This document shows positions 37,290-50,085 of a DNA stretch of 64,000 bases, piece by piece. The notes beneath the pieces are model-generated. The model had not been told where the DNA came from. It ran no database searches and saw nothing but the letters and a program-made list of their open reading frames with translations. The translations under genes were made by a program, and so were the position numbers. The first letter of the stretch is position 1; the number at the start of each line of letters is the position of its first letter. The DNA is taken from positions 2,319,605 through 2,383,604 of the forward strand of contig OX442321.1 of assembly GCA_949358305.1 (NCBI GenBank), written 5' to 3'. The DNA is from Strigamia acuminata. Lineage: Eukaryota; Arthropoda; Chilopoda; Geophilomorpha; Linotaeniidae.

Positions 37290-37905
37290 AAATCGTGTAA
37301 AAATCGTGTAAAATCGATTATTTGATACTAAAATGTAAAATCGTGTAAAAATCATCTAAAATTGATTATTTGATACTAAAAACCCTGTAAAATCGATTAT
37401 TTGATACTAAAAACCGTGTAAAATCGATTAATTCAGACCAAAAACCGTGTAAGATAGAATATTTCATACGAAAATCGTGTAAAATCGATTAATACATCCA
37501 AAATAATCGTGTAGAATCAATTATTTTATCCACAGATCGTGTAAAATCGATTATTCCATTCATAAACCGTGTAAAATCGATTATTTCATCCAAAAAACGT
37601 AAAAAAAAATCGATTATTCCATTCATAAACCGTGTAAAATCAATTATTTCATCTAAAAAACGTAAAAAAAAATCGATTATTCCATTCATAAACCGTGTAA
37701 AATCAATTATTTCATCCAAAAATCGTATAAAATCGATTATTCCATTCAAAAACCGTTTAAAATCGAAAATTTCATACAAAAAACGTAAAAAAAAAATCGA
37801 TTATTCCATTCAAAAACCGTTTAAAATCGAAAATTTCATACAAAAAACGTAAAAAAAAAAATCGATTATTCCATACAAAAAAAATCATGCAAAATCGATT
37901 TTATA
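37290..37905. repeat. 31-bp array of aaaatcgattatt units (twin 1)
   Basis: Units of 31 bp, for example aaaatcgattatttgatact plus aaaaaccgtgt. Later units form 62-63-bp pairs alternating cattcataaaccgtgt and catccaaaaaacgt. Related to 38740-39215. Confidence 0.9.
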
Positions 37906-38739
37906 CCCAAACCCCCAACCAAAAAAAAAACAAAAAAATCATTTATCGATTACCAAACTTTTTAAATTCAAAATTTCCCTTACTCGATAAACCAATCTAA
38001 TTACCCCGTCCAACCCCTTCACTCGCACCTGTTCCACCCTTGAAACAATACTGACAAACGACACGCCATCACAACACTACAAATCACCAACAACACGCAA
38101 CACAACTCATCCAACCATCCCCCATAAAATAAAAACCCCATAATTAACCCAAAAAAAAAAAAAAAAAAAAAAAAATATCCCTAAATAAAACTCAATTAGA
38201 AAACGCAATTTTCGACGCAATCCCAATCGCAATCGCAATCCATTTCCAATTACAATTACAGAGCGCGAAGCGGCTCAAATACAATTCCCGTCCATCCAAT
38301 CTTGATGACACGGCTGCTGATACGATTAGCCGTCAACATCAACCTTCACTCTGTCACTAAACATATTTATAGCGAGGGTTAAAATTCCACTTCCCCTTCC
38401 TGCCACCAAAGCTAATCTTATCCCATTCTCTATTGATCGTTCGTCTCTTTATTCGTGGACTCCCCTCTCTCCCGCTTTACAAGTAGCAGGATTACAGGTA
38501 ATGGCTCTATTAACCTGCTAACCTTCGCCAACGAGGGAGGATCGCTTTTATATCACCCTCAACTGCAACTGCCTTGCTGCACACCCAATGCTGCAGTTTC
38601 CAACTACGAGAAAGTAAATAAATAAATACGGTAAATAAATTTCATGTTTTAAGTCGTGGATATTAATAAATTGGATGAAAATCGAGAATTACCGATGTTT
38701 TGTAAGCAGTTTTATTAGAAAATCATTTATTATTCTACT
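37906..38739. other. Unique island between twin arrays
   Basis: An A-run near 38153-38175, then unique DNA with TAAT/ATTA cores. No gene supported. Confidence 0.4.
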
Positions 38740-39215
38740 AAAAATCGCGTGAAATTGATTATTTCGTACGAAAAATCGTGTTAAATCAATAAAATCGTAC
38801 AAAAAATCGTGTAAAATCGACTAATTCCTACCAAAAATCGTGTAAAATCGACTAATTCATACCAAAAATAGTGTAAAATCAATAATTTCGTTCTAAAAAT
38901 CGTGTAAAATCGACTAATTCATACAAAAATTGTGTAAAATCGACTAATTCATACTAAAAATCGTGTAAAATCAACTAACTAATACGAAAAAATCGTGTAA
39001 AATCGACTAATTTATACACAAATCGTGTAAAATCGACTAATTCATACTAAAAATCGTGTAAAATCGACTAATTCATACCAAAAATCGTGTAAAATCAATA
39101 ATTTCGTACTAAAAATCGTGCAAAATACTAAAAATCGAACAAAATCGAATAATTCTTACCAAAAATCGAAAAAAATCGAATAATTCACACCAAAAATCGT
39201 ATAAAAATCGAGAAA
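38740..39215. repeat. 31-bp array of aaaatcgactaat units (twin 2)
   Basis: Units aaaatcgactaattcatacc plus aaaaatcgtgt, about 14. Shares the aaaatcg core and cgtgt junction with the array at 37290. Confidence 0.9.
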
Positions 39216-41663
39216 CATCGAATCTTAATAAATTTTTTTTTATTAAAACATGATCGACTCAATTTTCTATTTTTATTTTTGCATTTTGACATCAAAATTG
39301 CATCCCAATTACTATAACACAAAAAAATAGACCAAACGAATCTCAAATTCATTCCAACAAATTCTTATCAAACAAAAAAAAATAAATAAAATCATCAAAC
39401 AAAAAAAATAAATAAATAAAAATCACCAAACTCCTTCAACACATCTTCACACCATATTCCACCATCAAAACATCAACTCCAACACATTATTTCCTCACTT
39501 TCCCTCTCCACTCCAAATTCCAACACTGCGCACACTTCCACTTTCCACAAAGAACCCAAAAAAAAAACCAAAAAAAAAAACCAAAAAAAAAAAAAAATCC
39601 AAAAAACAAAAAAAAAAAAAAGAAAAGAAAAGAAAAAAACCCCCATGACATGAATACCATTCACTTTAAATTTAAACCTCTAAAAAAGTCATTTTCCAGC
39701 GCGTAAAAAAAGACATGAGACTTTAACCTTCACACTCATTTGACATCCATTTGCAGTCATGATTTGCTACAACTATATTTCACACAGACAGTGAGAAAAA
39801 GGGGAGTGAAGAGGGAGTTGTGCACCAGTTAGAGTGAGAACACTGCTTTTTGCACAGTCTGGCAGCTCCTGATTAGGCCAATGAAGATGTATGGGGTCAT
39901 CCAATTCAAGGCCTTTCCCCTCAACATCTATCTGCTTCCTTACCGGCTCCTTCTCCTCACCCGAGCCGACAATTTACTGCCAATTTTTACCCCAGTAATT
40001 CCTGTAATTATGCCCCCCCCCCTGCCCCCCTCGCACATTCCCCCTCATGGAGAAAAAATTCCTGCCCTCCTATTACAATATTATCGCCGTTCAATGTGAA
40101 AAATATTCCGCCAAAACTAGTTACGAATGCAAAAGGGGTTTGACGTCAAACTCGCGATAAATTCCCGTCTTTATCATAGTATTCATTGAGCGATTTAAAT
40201 GCTGAGTTATGGCTTCGCTTTTTCCCTACCAGGCCTTAATTTATTCACATTTTGATGTGTATTTATAGACTGGTTATATATCTTATTTCTATCTCCCCCT
40301 TTAAAAAAAAAAAAAAAAAAAAAATTGGATAGAAAATAAATAAATAAATAAATCAGCCCTAAATCGTATATAAAATGATACCCTCAAATGAAGTATTGCG
40401 GGGAAAACAACATTTAACATAAATCTAGTGCAATGCAGCAAAGCGACCCCCAATTACCAAAATTTAAAAAATAAAAAATTTAAAATAAAAAATTTAAATA
40501 GCAGCTCAATTATTTCGCCGTTAATTTATGAGCAGAAGGGCAAAAGGCTTATTTATTGTATATTTGAAAAAAAAGAGAGTTGAAGGGAAGCCGCCGCCAT
40601 GACGTTTATTCAAATTTCGCATTTCAATGCCATTTCCATTCCGTGTTATTCACTCAGACGGGCAAATAAATAAATGAGTAAAGAAATGAGTAACAAGGAA
40701 TATTGCCTACACGAATGAGGAGGAAGCCGCATTTGATGCATGTATCCGAATGGGTGTTTTCTGTCACGCGAAAGGCCTATCAATCACGTTTCGTGACTGC
40801 AAATATCTCCAAAGTCTTGTTACGATGGAACAATCACTAACACGAGTTGGCATCACCTGTCTGGCGAAATAAAAGACAAATTAAATATTTCAGGCCCCAA
40901 ATATTGACTTTTGCGCCGTCATTTCGAATTGCTAATGTCAATTTACAATTTTTCCTTCACTTCTATGATGAAATAAACAACAAAATAATTTTTTTACGAC
41001 GCCATTTGCTTTTTTTTTTAATTTAAATTTTTTTTTTAAAATTATTTATCGTTTCCTTTGGGTTAATTTCGAATTTTTTTTTCTTCAAATTTTAAATTGT
41101 ATAGTAATTATTAGTAATTAACGACATCTGCAAGTAATAAAATTTGCTGTCTTAATTTAAGTGTCAATTACGGCGGTAAATAATTTTTTACTCAACTTTT
41201 TTTTTTAAGTTAATATCAGTATGGGAGATTTTTCAACGACCTTCATAAAACACACAAAAAAAGTGAATACTATTACAATACATTATTCTGGCGTTCATAA
41301 TTTAACTTTCTAAATATTTTAGAATAAAAAAAAAAAAAATAAAAAAAAAATGGCGGGCCCCATATATGGCAGTCGGCTTGTGAGCACAAGTTATGGTTCC
41401 GTTTTTTGCTTTGTGTGAATATAATTGGTTAATGATACCATTAATGGAATTACTGCTTGCTCATAGTTGACCAGTTGGCAATTACACCACAAGTGTGGTT
41501 ATTTGTGTTATATTTTTTCTTTTTCTTTTTAATAGCGCACTCTTGTGTAAGATTTTCTCCAGTTTGAAATCACGAGTGTTTAAATCTCAGCTGGTATGTT
41601 GGAATTGGCTGGAATTTTAACTCGAGACTGCCTAATGCAAACCTCTACGACAGTAACATGAAT
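39216..41663. other. Intergenic: homopolymers and islands
   Basis: A-rich tract at 39545-39640, islands at 39700-40250 and 40500-40960, and an A-run near 40304-40324. No gene supported. Confidence 0.4.
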
Positions 41664-41805
41664 CAAAACAAGCTTAAAAGGCGTTTTTAGATGACCAAAG
41701 TGTAGGAAATTGGCCTAATATCGATAAATTTACACATTTAAGAAACAGTTTTGTCGAGTTAGAGAACTCCTCCATTTTTTAATAATTTAATGTGGACTAA
41801 ACGTA
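41664..41805 (+). repeat. Diverged interspersed repeat D, copy 2
   Basis: Counterpart of 23172-23330: gcgtttttagatgaccaaag, tgtaggaaattggcctaa, gagaactcctccatttttta, ggactaaacg. Non-coding. Confidence 0.5.
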
Positions 41806-41884
41806 TAAAGTTACATCGGTAAACATTAGACCTGATTGCCCGCACTTGGCCACTGTTAAAGAAATCAGCGTTACGACGTTGTTC

Positions 41885-42248
41885 TACAGGGTGGTCTAAA
41901 AATCTGGTTTACAGTAAATAATTCCCAAACTGTTTTAGATGTTGATTTAGCAAAATGATTGTCAGGGTAGTATTTTGGGGGAAATTCAATTATAACATCC
42001 AACTTGAAAAACCTTCGTAAATTGCTCGCAGTCTGTGAAAATTTAGTAATTTAGTAATGAAATAAAGTAGCTGTAGGTTGTGTTGCTGTTCTAAAATGTC
42101 GCGCTAAAGAAGCTGCAACGCATAAAGCTCCGCGATTATGGAGAGCACGCTAAAGCGAAGTCAACTCCGCAGACAACTTTTCTTCATCTTTTGCTTGGGA
42201 TGGCAAAAACCTAGAGCCAGCCTCATATACAGGGTGCCTCAAAAAAAT
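41885..42248. repeat. Repeat DNA bounded by two acagggtg words
   Basis: tacagggtggtctaaaaat at 41885 and tatacagggtgcctcaaaaa at 42225 lie in the same orientation. Related words occur at 29715 (tacagggtgttctaaaag) and, reversed, at 23803 (gggacaccctgtata). Such ends are common in arthropod repeats. No ORF. Confidence 0.4.
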
Positions 42249-42581
42249 GTTTACCATATTCTCCCGATTTAAGCGGCATGCCCTTATAAATGAAATTAAA
42301 TAATATTATGAGTTTCTATGATGACATTTATGTATGAGCGCCACCTGGCACACTGTGCTAATACCGTAAATAAACTTTTACGGAACCACATTCGGTTTTA
42401 CGCTAACGCTAACACGTTGTCTCTTTTCAACCCTACGATATTCCTCACATAACTTGGAAATTTCACCTATACTCTGTCCATGTATAACTTGGGCCTATTT
42501 CCGATTGGCTGAGCCTCATAACTCACTCTGTGCTGCCACCAGGAAAAATAGTTCAGAGTGGTTTTAATTTGTTTGAAGATG

Positions 42582-43488
42582 TTTATTATTTATTTATTTA
42601 TTTAATATACACTCCAATGGAGTAAGATACAGGTAATTATGAAAGAGCTTGTTGGTCTAATAGGTGTTTGCCTATACGCTTATGAAGGTGGCGGCAGTGG
42701 AAAAGACACTTTGAGGCAGCACAGTCGAAGACCGTAATGCGGAGGTCGATGGGAAGATCGTTCCAGAGTGACGTGCATCTATGTGGGAATGTCTTGCGTA
42801 GATAGGTCGTTCGCTCCACCGTGATCTCGAACTTGTGGCGGCGAGACGTCCGGGTATCCACATCAGAGTGGTAGAATTCCGTAATGGTATGAGCCGGATG
42901 ATCAGCATTACGGAGGACGTCTGATATGGCAGAGAGATCATGAAGCAGGAGGAGGTTGTCCAAAGTCAGGATACCGAATTCGTTGCACACCGGGGTGATG
43001 TGGTTACGATCGTAACGGTTGAAAGCGTTGCGGATGACCGCGTTGTACGCCTTAGCGAGAGGGAACTTGAACCGGCGGGCCGTTGAGTTCCAAATCGACG
43101 AGGCATAGGTGATGACGGGGTAAATCTTGGATTTTATGTAACTAATCATTTCTGTACGGGACAGGACTCGGCGCAGGTGTTTCACTATGTAGGCTGACCG
43201 GGTAAGGAATAAAGTTAAATGGCGGATATGAGGGCCAAAGGTGAGATGTGGGTCGAGGATGAGTCCCAGGACTGGAATCTGTTCGGTGGGGTAAGGTACG
43301 ACACCCCTCGAGGGTCGCTTGAAGCTCAGAGTTGAGGTTTTTTCCTTGTTGAGACCCATGTCGTGTTTCGAGTACCAGTCGGCAAGGAGGGCCAAGTCTG
43401 GGGCAAAACAGGGCTGGGCAGGGAGCTCCTGGTTTGCCGCGGCAACCTGGGTCAGGAAGTTGTCGTCTACGTAGGACCGGATACATCA
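42582..43488 (-). mobile_element. LINE fragment with TAAA-type 3' tail
   Basis: The RT fragment plus its short 3' UTR and simple-repeat tail at 42582-42604. It lies wholly inside a larger element bounded by 44-bp inverted repeats (42472-42515 and 43711-43754), so the LINE inserted into that element. No clear target-site duplication was found next to the tail and the 5' junction. Confidence 0.75.
42637..43485 (-). pseudogene. 5'-truncated non-LTR retrotransposon reverse transcriptase fragment
   Basis: An open frame of about 283 codons without its own start. It enters just after a stop at 43486-43488 and ends before 42637. The catalytic YVDD motif lies at 43462-43473 within IRSYVDDNFLTQ. It is followed by the palm/thumb segment (LADWYSKHDMGLNKEKT, VLGLILDPHLTF), a YASSIWNS motif, and the typical tail FPHRCTSLWNDLP. 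These are hallmarks of CR1/L2/Jockey-type ORF2; the exact clade is not resolved. On the coding strand it is followed by a TAAA-type tail (42582-42604). The upstream RT motifs and endonuclease are missing, as expected for 5' truncation during target-primed insertion. Uninterrupted frame suggests a fairly recent insertion. Confidence 0.85.
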
Positions 43489-43756
43489 TTGAAATGATGT
43501 AATGTTGTTTGTATATTCTAAGAAAATGTATCTTGAAGTCATAAAATAAGATTTATGTTGGTTTATTTCAACTTTCCTGTTTATTAAGTTTATTGCTTGC
43601 TTCTTCCAGAGAAAAAAACAATTTTCAAATTTTTTTATTAGTTGTTTTGTCTGGAAAAAAATGGCAACCATTGTTTTGATCTATTTTTGGTATCACTACA
43701 CAAGTGAAAAGGCTCAGCCAATCAAAAATAGGCCCAAGTTACACATGGACAGAATA

Positions 43757-44879
43757 TACCAATGCCGCTAAAAACGGGATTTACCCACAGACTGGTCAGG
43801 GCTGGACTGAGTACAAATTTAGTACCGGGAAATCTGGATGGGTCGGACCACGCGGACAGGCTACGGTGGGCCAAAGACTAATAGTTCGCGTTCGATACAA
43901 CACTGTCAATTACATACCAAAAAAATCTTTTTTCAAAATTTTTTGACCAATCACTCAATTTAATCCGAACCAAATGGCAGCAACAGAACAAACCCACTTT
44001 AATTCTCTTACTTACAAATTTCAAACATGGTTTCCCACTTGTCAGCTGTTTCGACTTATTCCCACACATGCTCACCAGATGGTGCCAATCCTTTAAAACT
44101 TTCGCAAAAACAGCACAAAAAAAAATAAAATAAAATAAAAATTGGCGTGCACGCAAACGCAGCAGAACCTGCAGTCGGCCCTTTTTGTCAATCACGAAGA
44201 AACAAATGTCAATACAATGACTAATTATTCACCCTACCTGTCACGGTAAATTGTAGGTGGTGACAGGTGGCTGGCCGGGTGAATGGCGCTTCAAACTCCC
44301 TCCGCCTTTTCAATTTTTTTCCTATGACCTGTCACAGAACAACACACCTGCGTACAAATGTTCAATGACAAGACCCACGGCGTTGTCGATCTAAATTCTG
44401 CTTTCTTCCTCTTTTTTCTCGACCTTCTAATACAATTAACGCCAATTGAAGAAAGCATAAGATAAAAATGAAGAGACAGCCAACTTATGTTTTTCTAAGA
44501 TAAGGTGACAATCGGATCCGCGAGTGCGAGCGCAATTGTATTTTTCCTGATAAATTTTTATTTCTCAAAGACAAATCTTATTATTTATTGTGTCAGTTTC
44601 TGCTAGACTTGATAAGGTTCTATTCTCGCGCTCAAAAAAAATTTTTTTTTTTTTTTTTAAATTATAAAAATACTAAAATTATTAAAGCGAAGGTGAGGTG
44701 GGTTGTAGTTCAAGGATGCGCCACAAGGATTCTAAGAAGTAAAAATGAATATGAAAGAAATGTATAAAAATGCAGGGTTTTTAATTGTTGTTTTTAGAAT
44801 TTCGTGTGGAATTTTTTTTAATGTTTTTAAAAGATTTTATCTATAAATTTGTTAATTAGTGTTTAATTGTGAGTTAATT
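43757..44879. other. Unique island, no gene seen
   Basis: 43940-44640 is higher in complexity (cacggtaaattgtaggtggt, gtgacaggtggctgg). T-run at 44641-44658. No ORF of note. Confidence 0.4.
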
Positions 44880-45320
44880 TGTGAAAATTTGTGTTAATTG
44901 TGGAGTAATTTTTGAAAATTTGAGTTAATTGTGGGGTAATTTTTGAAAAGTGGTGTGTAATTTGGATGTAAAAATGTAAAAATTTGTGTAAATTGGGTGT
45001 AAAAATGTAAAAATTTGTGTAATTTGTGTGTGAAAATGTAAAAATTTGTGTGTAAAAATGTAAAAATTTGTGTAATTTGGGTGTAAAAATGTAAAAATTT
45101 GTGTAATTTGGGTGTAAAAATGTAAAAATGTGTGTGTAATTTGGGTGTAAAAATAGTAAAAAATTTGTGTGTAAAAATGTACAAATGTCTGAGTAAATTT
45201 GTGCAAATTGCCAAATACGTGTAAAAATTGGTAAAAATCAGCAAAAAGTGTATAAATTTGTGTTACATGTAAATTTGGAAAAAAAATTGTATATTTGTGT
45301 GTAAATACGTGTAAATATAT
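44880..45320. repeat. 31-bp array, gtaaaaatgtaaaaatttgtg type
   Basis: Unit tgtaaaaatgtaaaaatttg plus tgtaatttggg (31 bp) with shorter variants. Minus-strand ORFs with IFTFLHPN repeats are artefacts. Confidence 0.85.
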
Positions 45321-45531
45321 GAAAATATGTAACCATGTACATTTTTGTAATTTACATACATTTACGTAACTCTTTCCAAATCTTTATAAATTTAATTTTA
45401 AAAAGATTTCTTCCTGAATATTATTATAATTACATCCTTTATCAACCCATATTTAGCTTTATAATTTCTCTTCTGAACATAATTTCCTCCGCAAATATTT
45501 CTAACTTTCCCTATCTACATTTTACAATTAA

Positions 45532-45574
<43 letters not shown>

Positions 45575-46494
45575 ATAGGCCTATGGCACATACCTACCGT
45601 CTTGAAACTTATTACACCCATTTATCAACTTATTAGAACCAAACAATAGAAACTGACGTTAATGACCACTGCTAATGACATTTGGCTACAAAATTAGTGT
45701 CCACTAAATAGGCACCAGTCACGTGACACTTCCTGCTTCAAATCCAGACTTTTCTCTCACACACAGCCCCAGCGTCCCAGCGTCACAGCCCTGTTCAGCC
45801 AAGCTTATCTCATACATTACATTAATCGAAACAACTTTTCTTTTATTACTTGACACTCCAATTTATTTCTCTATTAAAAAGATTAATTCTTCCTTTAGAC
45901 AACCGTTCCTCACTTTACCTTGAATTAAACAACAATTTCTATTTATAAACTCACCAACGCACATTATTCTCATTGTCTTTTTTTTACCACCATTATTATT
46001 AATGCCTCGTTTCATTTAAAGGGAAAATAACTTTAATATCACATAATTAAGATAAATATTTTGCAATTAGCTCATTTTAAATTTCTCAAAACTCGTTGCA
46101 TGTGCTTTTTCCATTACAATGCATGCATGCTCCTCCTTAACCACACAAACAATGGGAAATAAAGTTTAGAGTGCGATAAATCTTTCACAAATGAGTGGAA
46201 ATTAAAAAAAAAATTATTTCTAATTTTTTTTTTTTCAATTGAAATTTCATTTTGAGGATGTTGGATCCAATTGATTGACAGGATGATCGCAAATCTGCTT
46301 GTCAAACAATCAGATTGAATTTGTGGTCCTGATAATATTGACATTTGGCACTCTGGTAAACATGTTTAAGCCGAGAACCGAATAAATAATTCATTTTAAA
46401 ACTCGAATTGGTCAAATGAAAAATTCATTCAATCAACATCAAATTGTTGTGGTTACTGTAAATGCTTTAATAAAACACGTGATGCCAACAGTAC
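45321..46494. other. Intergenic with AAAT microsatellite
   Basis: (AAAT)n at about 45529-45577. The rest is unique AT-rich DNA without a supported gene. Confidence 0.45.
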
Positions 46495-47185
46495 GCGGGT
46501 CTAAATTGACCAAAACGACTAAATTCAATTCGTAAATTAACCAAAACGGCTAAAATAAATATCTAAATTGAACAAAACGGCTAAAATAAATATCTAAATT
46601 GAACAAAACGGCTAAAATAAATATCTAAATTGAACAAAACGACTAAAATCAATTCTAAATTGAACAAAACGACTAAAATAAATGTCTAAATTGAACAAAA
46701 CGACTAAATTCAATCCGTAAATTAACCAAAATGACTAAAATAAATGTCTAAATTAAACAAAACAACTAAAATAAATGTCTAAATTAAACAAAACGGCTAA
46801 AATAAATGTCTAAATTGAACAAAACGACTAAAATAAATGTCTAAATTGAACAAAACGACTAAAATAAATGTCTAAATTGAACAAAACGACTAAAATAAAT
46901 GTCTACATTGATCAAAAACACTAAAAAAAATGTCTAAATTGAACAAAACGACTAAATTCAATTCGTAAATTAACCAAAATGATTAAAATAAATGTCTAAA
47001 TTGAACAAAACGACTAAAATAAATTCTAAATTGAACAAAACGACTAAAATAAATGTCTAAATTGACAAAACGATTAAAATAAGTGTATAAATTGAACAAA
47101 ACGATTAAAATAAGTGTATAAATTGAACAAAACGACTAAAATAAATGTCTAAATTGACCAAAACGACTAAAATAAATGTCTAAAC
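46495..47185. repeat. 31-bp minisatellite, about 22 units
   Basis: Unit aaaataaatgtctaaattga plus acaaaacgact. Variants lack 1-4 bp (ataaattctaaatt) or swap cggct for cgact. Confidence 0.93.
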
Positions 47186-49514
47186 AAAACTACGCTTTGT
47201 CAAAACCACCCGCGCTCTATTAGAATATTCACAATAAATAGTAAAAAAAACCAAATACCCAATTTTTTGTTGGTTTTCAACCAATCTATTTATATTTTTA
47301 TTTCCATTCAATTCAAATTCAAAAAAAAAAAAAATCATCAAATTTCACCACAATAAATAATTTATGAAACGTAGGTAGAAAAACATACAAATTATAGCCG
47401 TAATATTGCAAAACCGGCTCAATAATTCGCTTTCCTGCACGGACCAGCCCAGCTCTAGTATTCACGTACAAGCAATAACGAATTTAAAAAATAAAAAATA
47501 ATAAAAAATGAAAAAATGAAAAATGATTACACGTTCGCGTCCAAGATGCAAAGCAACTTTCCAATAATTACTATCATTAAACCACCCACCATGCATTTAT
47601 GCGTGTATCTATATATTTCAATTTCTTTTATTTTTTTTCTTCTCATATATCTATTTGTTAAATATTAAAATATTTCTCCACTCTGGATATGTCATTCCGC
47701 TTCATCGCATTTTAATGCAACTTATTAACAACACGCCAGGCAAGCCGCATGAATATTTTGTCCGATAATAACAGTGGACATATTCTAGCGGGTAATGAGC
47801 CTGTCACACACAAAACTCCCTCGTATAATTAAACCGCCTGAATAAATTGAAAACTGCTTCGAATATCAAACTCAGTCACTTAGGGAGGGGGAAAAAGTGT
47901 ATAATAATAATGATAATAATTCAATTTGCTCACTCGGACACTGCACACATTTCGACACATGGTGGCGCCACGTCTCCAACAAATAAACAATTTTTTTTTT
48001 AAATTTTAAAATGTAAAAAAAAATGTATTACTCGATTTTATTGGTTGGGATAAAACCAAAAAAAATAAAAAAATTAAAAATTAAAAAATTTGATTTGAAT
48101 TTTTGTAAGGACTACCATGAATATTCTAATACAACACCCGCGCTCTATTAACAAAACTGTGTTAACATTGGTTTGAAATCCTTTCAAACTTCATTCAGAA
48201 TTGTCCAAACTTAGCGCATATTCCGCATATTTTGTGTTTTACTTCAATTTTAAACCAAAAATGACGTCATTTCCTGTTTAAACCCTTGTTAAAACTTAAA
48301 ATACACTTCAACTAAAATTGTTATTTTAATTTTTGAATGCAGCTACTGCCTGAAAATACTTTTATAAAATACTATCATCATTTTTAAATTTTACTTACGT
48401 TTGACATTCAGTCAGTAACATCATGCGATATCATAATTTACTGACTTTACTTCTTAACTTATGTTATTATTTTATTTTTTAACATCTAATCTTTGCTACT
48501 TTTGTTTTTTCATTAAAAAACTGTAACACTGTAATAAAATATCAAACTTTTTCAAATTTCTATTTTTAAAAAGTATTTTCAAAAAGTATTTTATAAAATA
48601 CTATTTTATTTTGTATTTTTAAACACAAAAAGACATTTTAACAAATTTACCTTTTTCAGCCAAAAATTCAAAACTCATTTTTTTCTTAGCATCTCAAAAA
48701 AAAAATATTAAATTTTAAAAAATATTTTAAAAAAAAATGAAATAAAATTTTCATATAAATCCCCCTCCCCAAAATATCACCCATATATGGAAAAAAAAAA
48801 AATCCAAAAAAAAACTGAAATAAAATGAAATAAAAATTTAACCCTTCTTTATTCACTTAAATAAATCAAAAACTCACTTTACATCACATTCCGCCCGCCT
48901 GCAACAATATTTAAATCCTCTCAGCAGCCTCAGCCAACACCTACGTTTCATTTCCCATCTTTTAGCCCCCACTCTTCCTCCCAACTATAAATATCAATTT
49001 TTTATTCGCCCAGGCGGCGCCTATAAAGATGTTTCAAGTTAATAATAATGCCAGACAGCAACGGCAACGTTTTTACCTAATTAAAGACACGGGTGGGAAA
49101 GGAAAGAAGAATTAAAAACAAGCAGCGACTATTAATAATACACCAACTCGATGTGTGCTCGCGCAACAAAAGCCAACCGCCATCTTTGATCAAGCTTCTA
49201 CTTTTACACTGCAGTCTGCTACTCTGCACCCGATAAATAAATCCCCATGCCAAATTCAAACACTAAATCCCATTTTTTGGCACGCGAAAACACTAAAGTC
49301 TAAAATTGTTTATTGCGCACGAGTGTGTAGTGTCATTATTTATAAAAATCGTATATTTGTTGCGTTTGTACGTGCGCAGACCGAGATTTTTCAGTTTGGT
49401 TTTGGCATCGAGATATCCGTTGACTGTAGGCCTAAACACAACTCAGCTGCACCTGGCGGTAGAAGTACAGCAGATACCATAACGAGGTGTATGCCAATCG
49501 CCTGAATCTTTCTC
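47186..49514. other. Intergenic; repeated cacccgcgctctatta
   Basis: The 16-mer cacccgcgctctatta occurs at 47207-47222 and 48135-48150. AT-rich with a small unique island at 47380-47970 and 48880-49510. No gene supported. Confidence 0.4.
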
Positions 49515-50085
49515 ACGGGTATTTTGAATCTCTCTGAAAATAGTTGTTCCTGGATCTCCCCAAACTCTCCTGAATATTTCCGAATCTCCCAAATCCTTTA
49601 AATCTTTCCGAATCTCCCAAAAATCGTCCTGAATTTTTTTCGAATCTCCCCAAATCGTCTTGAATCTTTCCAAATCTCCCTAAATCCTCCTAAATCTTCC
49701 CAAATCCTCCTAAATCTTTCCAAATCTCCTCAAATCCTCCTGAACATTTCCGAATCCCTCCAAAACCCTCCTGAATCTTTCCAAATCTTCCCAAATCCTC
49801 CTGAATCTTTCAGAATCACTCTCCGAATCTCACCAAATTTTTCCGAATCACCCCAAATCCTTCTAAATCTTTCTGAATCTCTCCAAAATCCTCCTGAATC
49901 TTTTTCGAATCTCCCCAAATCTTCCTAAATCTTTCCAAATCTCCTCAAATCCTCCTGAACCTTTCCGAATCCCTCAAAAATCCTCCTGAATCTTTCCGAA
50001 TCTCCCCAAATCCTCCTGAATCACTGTCCGAATCTCACCAAATCTCTCCAAATCTTTCCGAATCCCCCCAAAATCCTTCTAAATC
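49515..50085. repeat. 30-31-bp pyrimidine-rich array
   Basis: Unit cctcctgaatctttccgaat plus ctccccaaat, strongly T/C on the plus strand, about 17 degenerate units. Confidence 0.87.

Larger units (their letters stand above)
42472..43754. mobile_element. TIR element (44-bp inverted ends, TA flanks) hosting a LINE
   Basis: The left end ctctgtccatgt.. (42472-42515) and the right end (43711-43754) are inverted copies matching at 40 of 44 positions, each ending in ggctgagcc on the inner side. TA dinucleotides flank both ends (42470-42471 and 43755-43756), which suits a Tc1/mariner-type target duplication. Apart from the LINE insertion the interior is short and non-coding, so this is a non-autonomous element. 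Confidence 0.7.

Noticed and set aside
43704-43946. 80-codon plus ORF
   Set aside because: It starts inside the right inverted repeat of the TIR element and has no family match.
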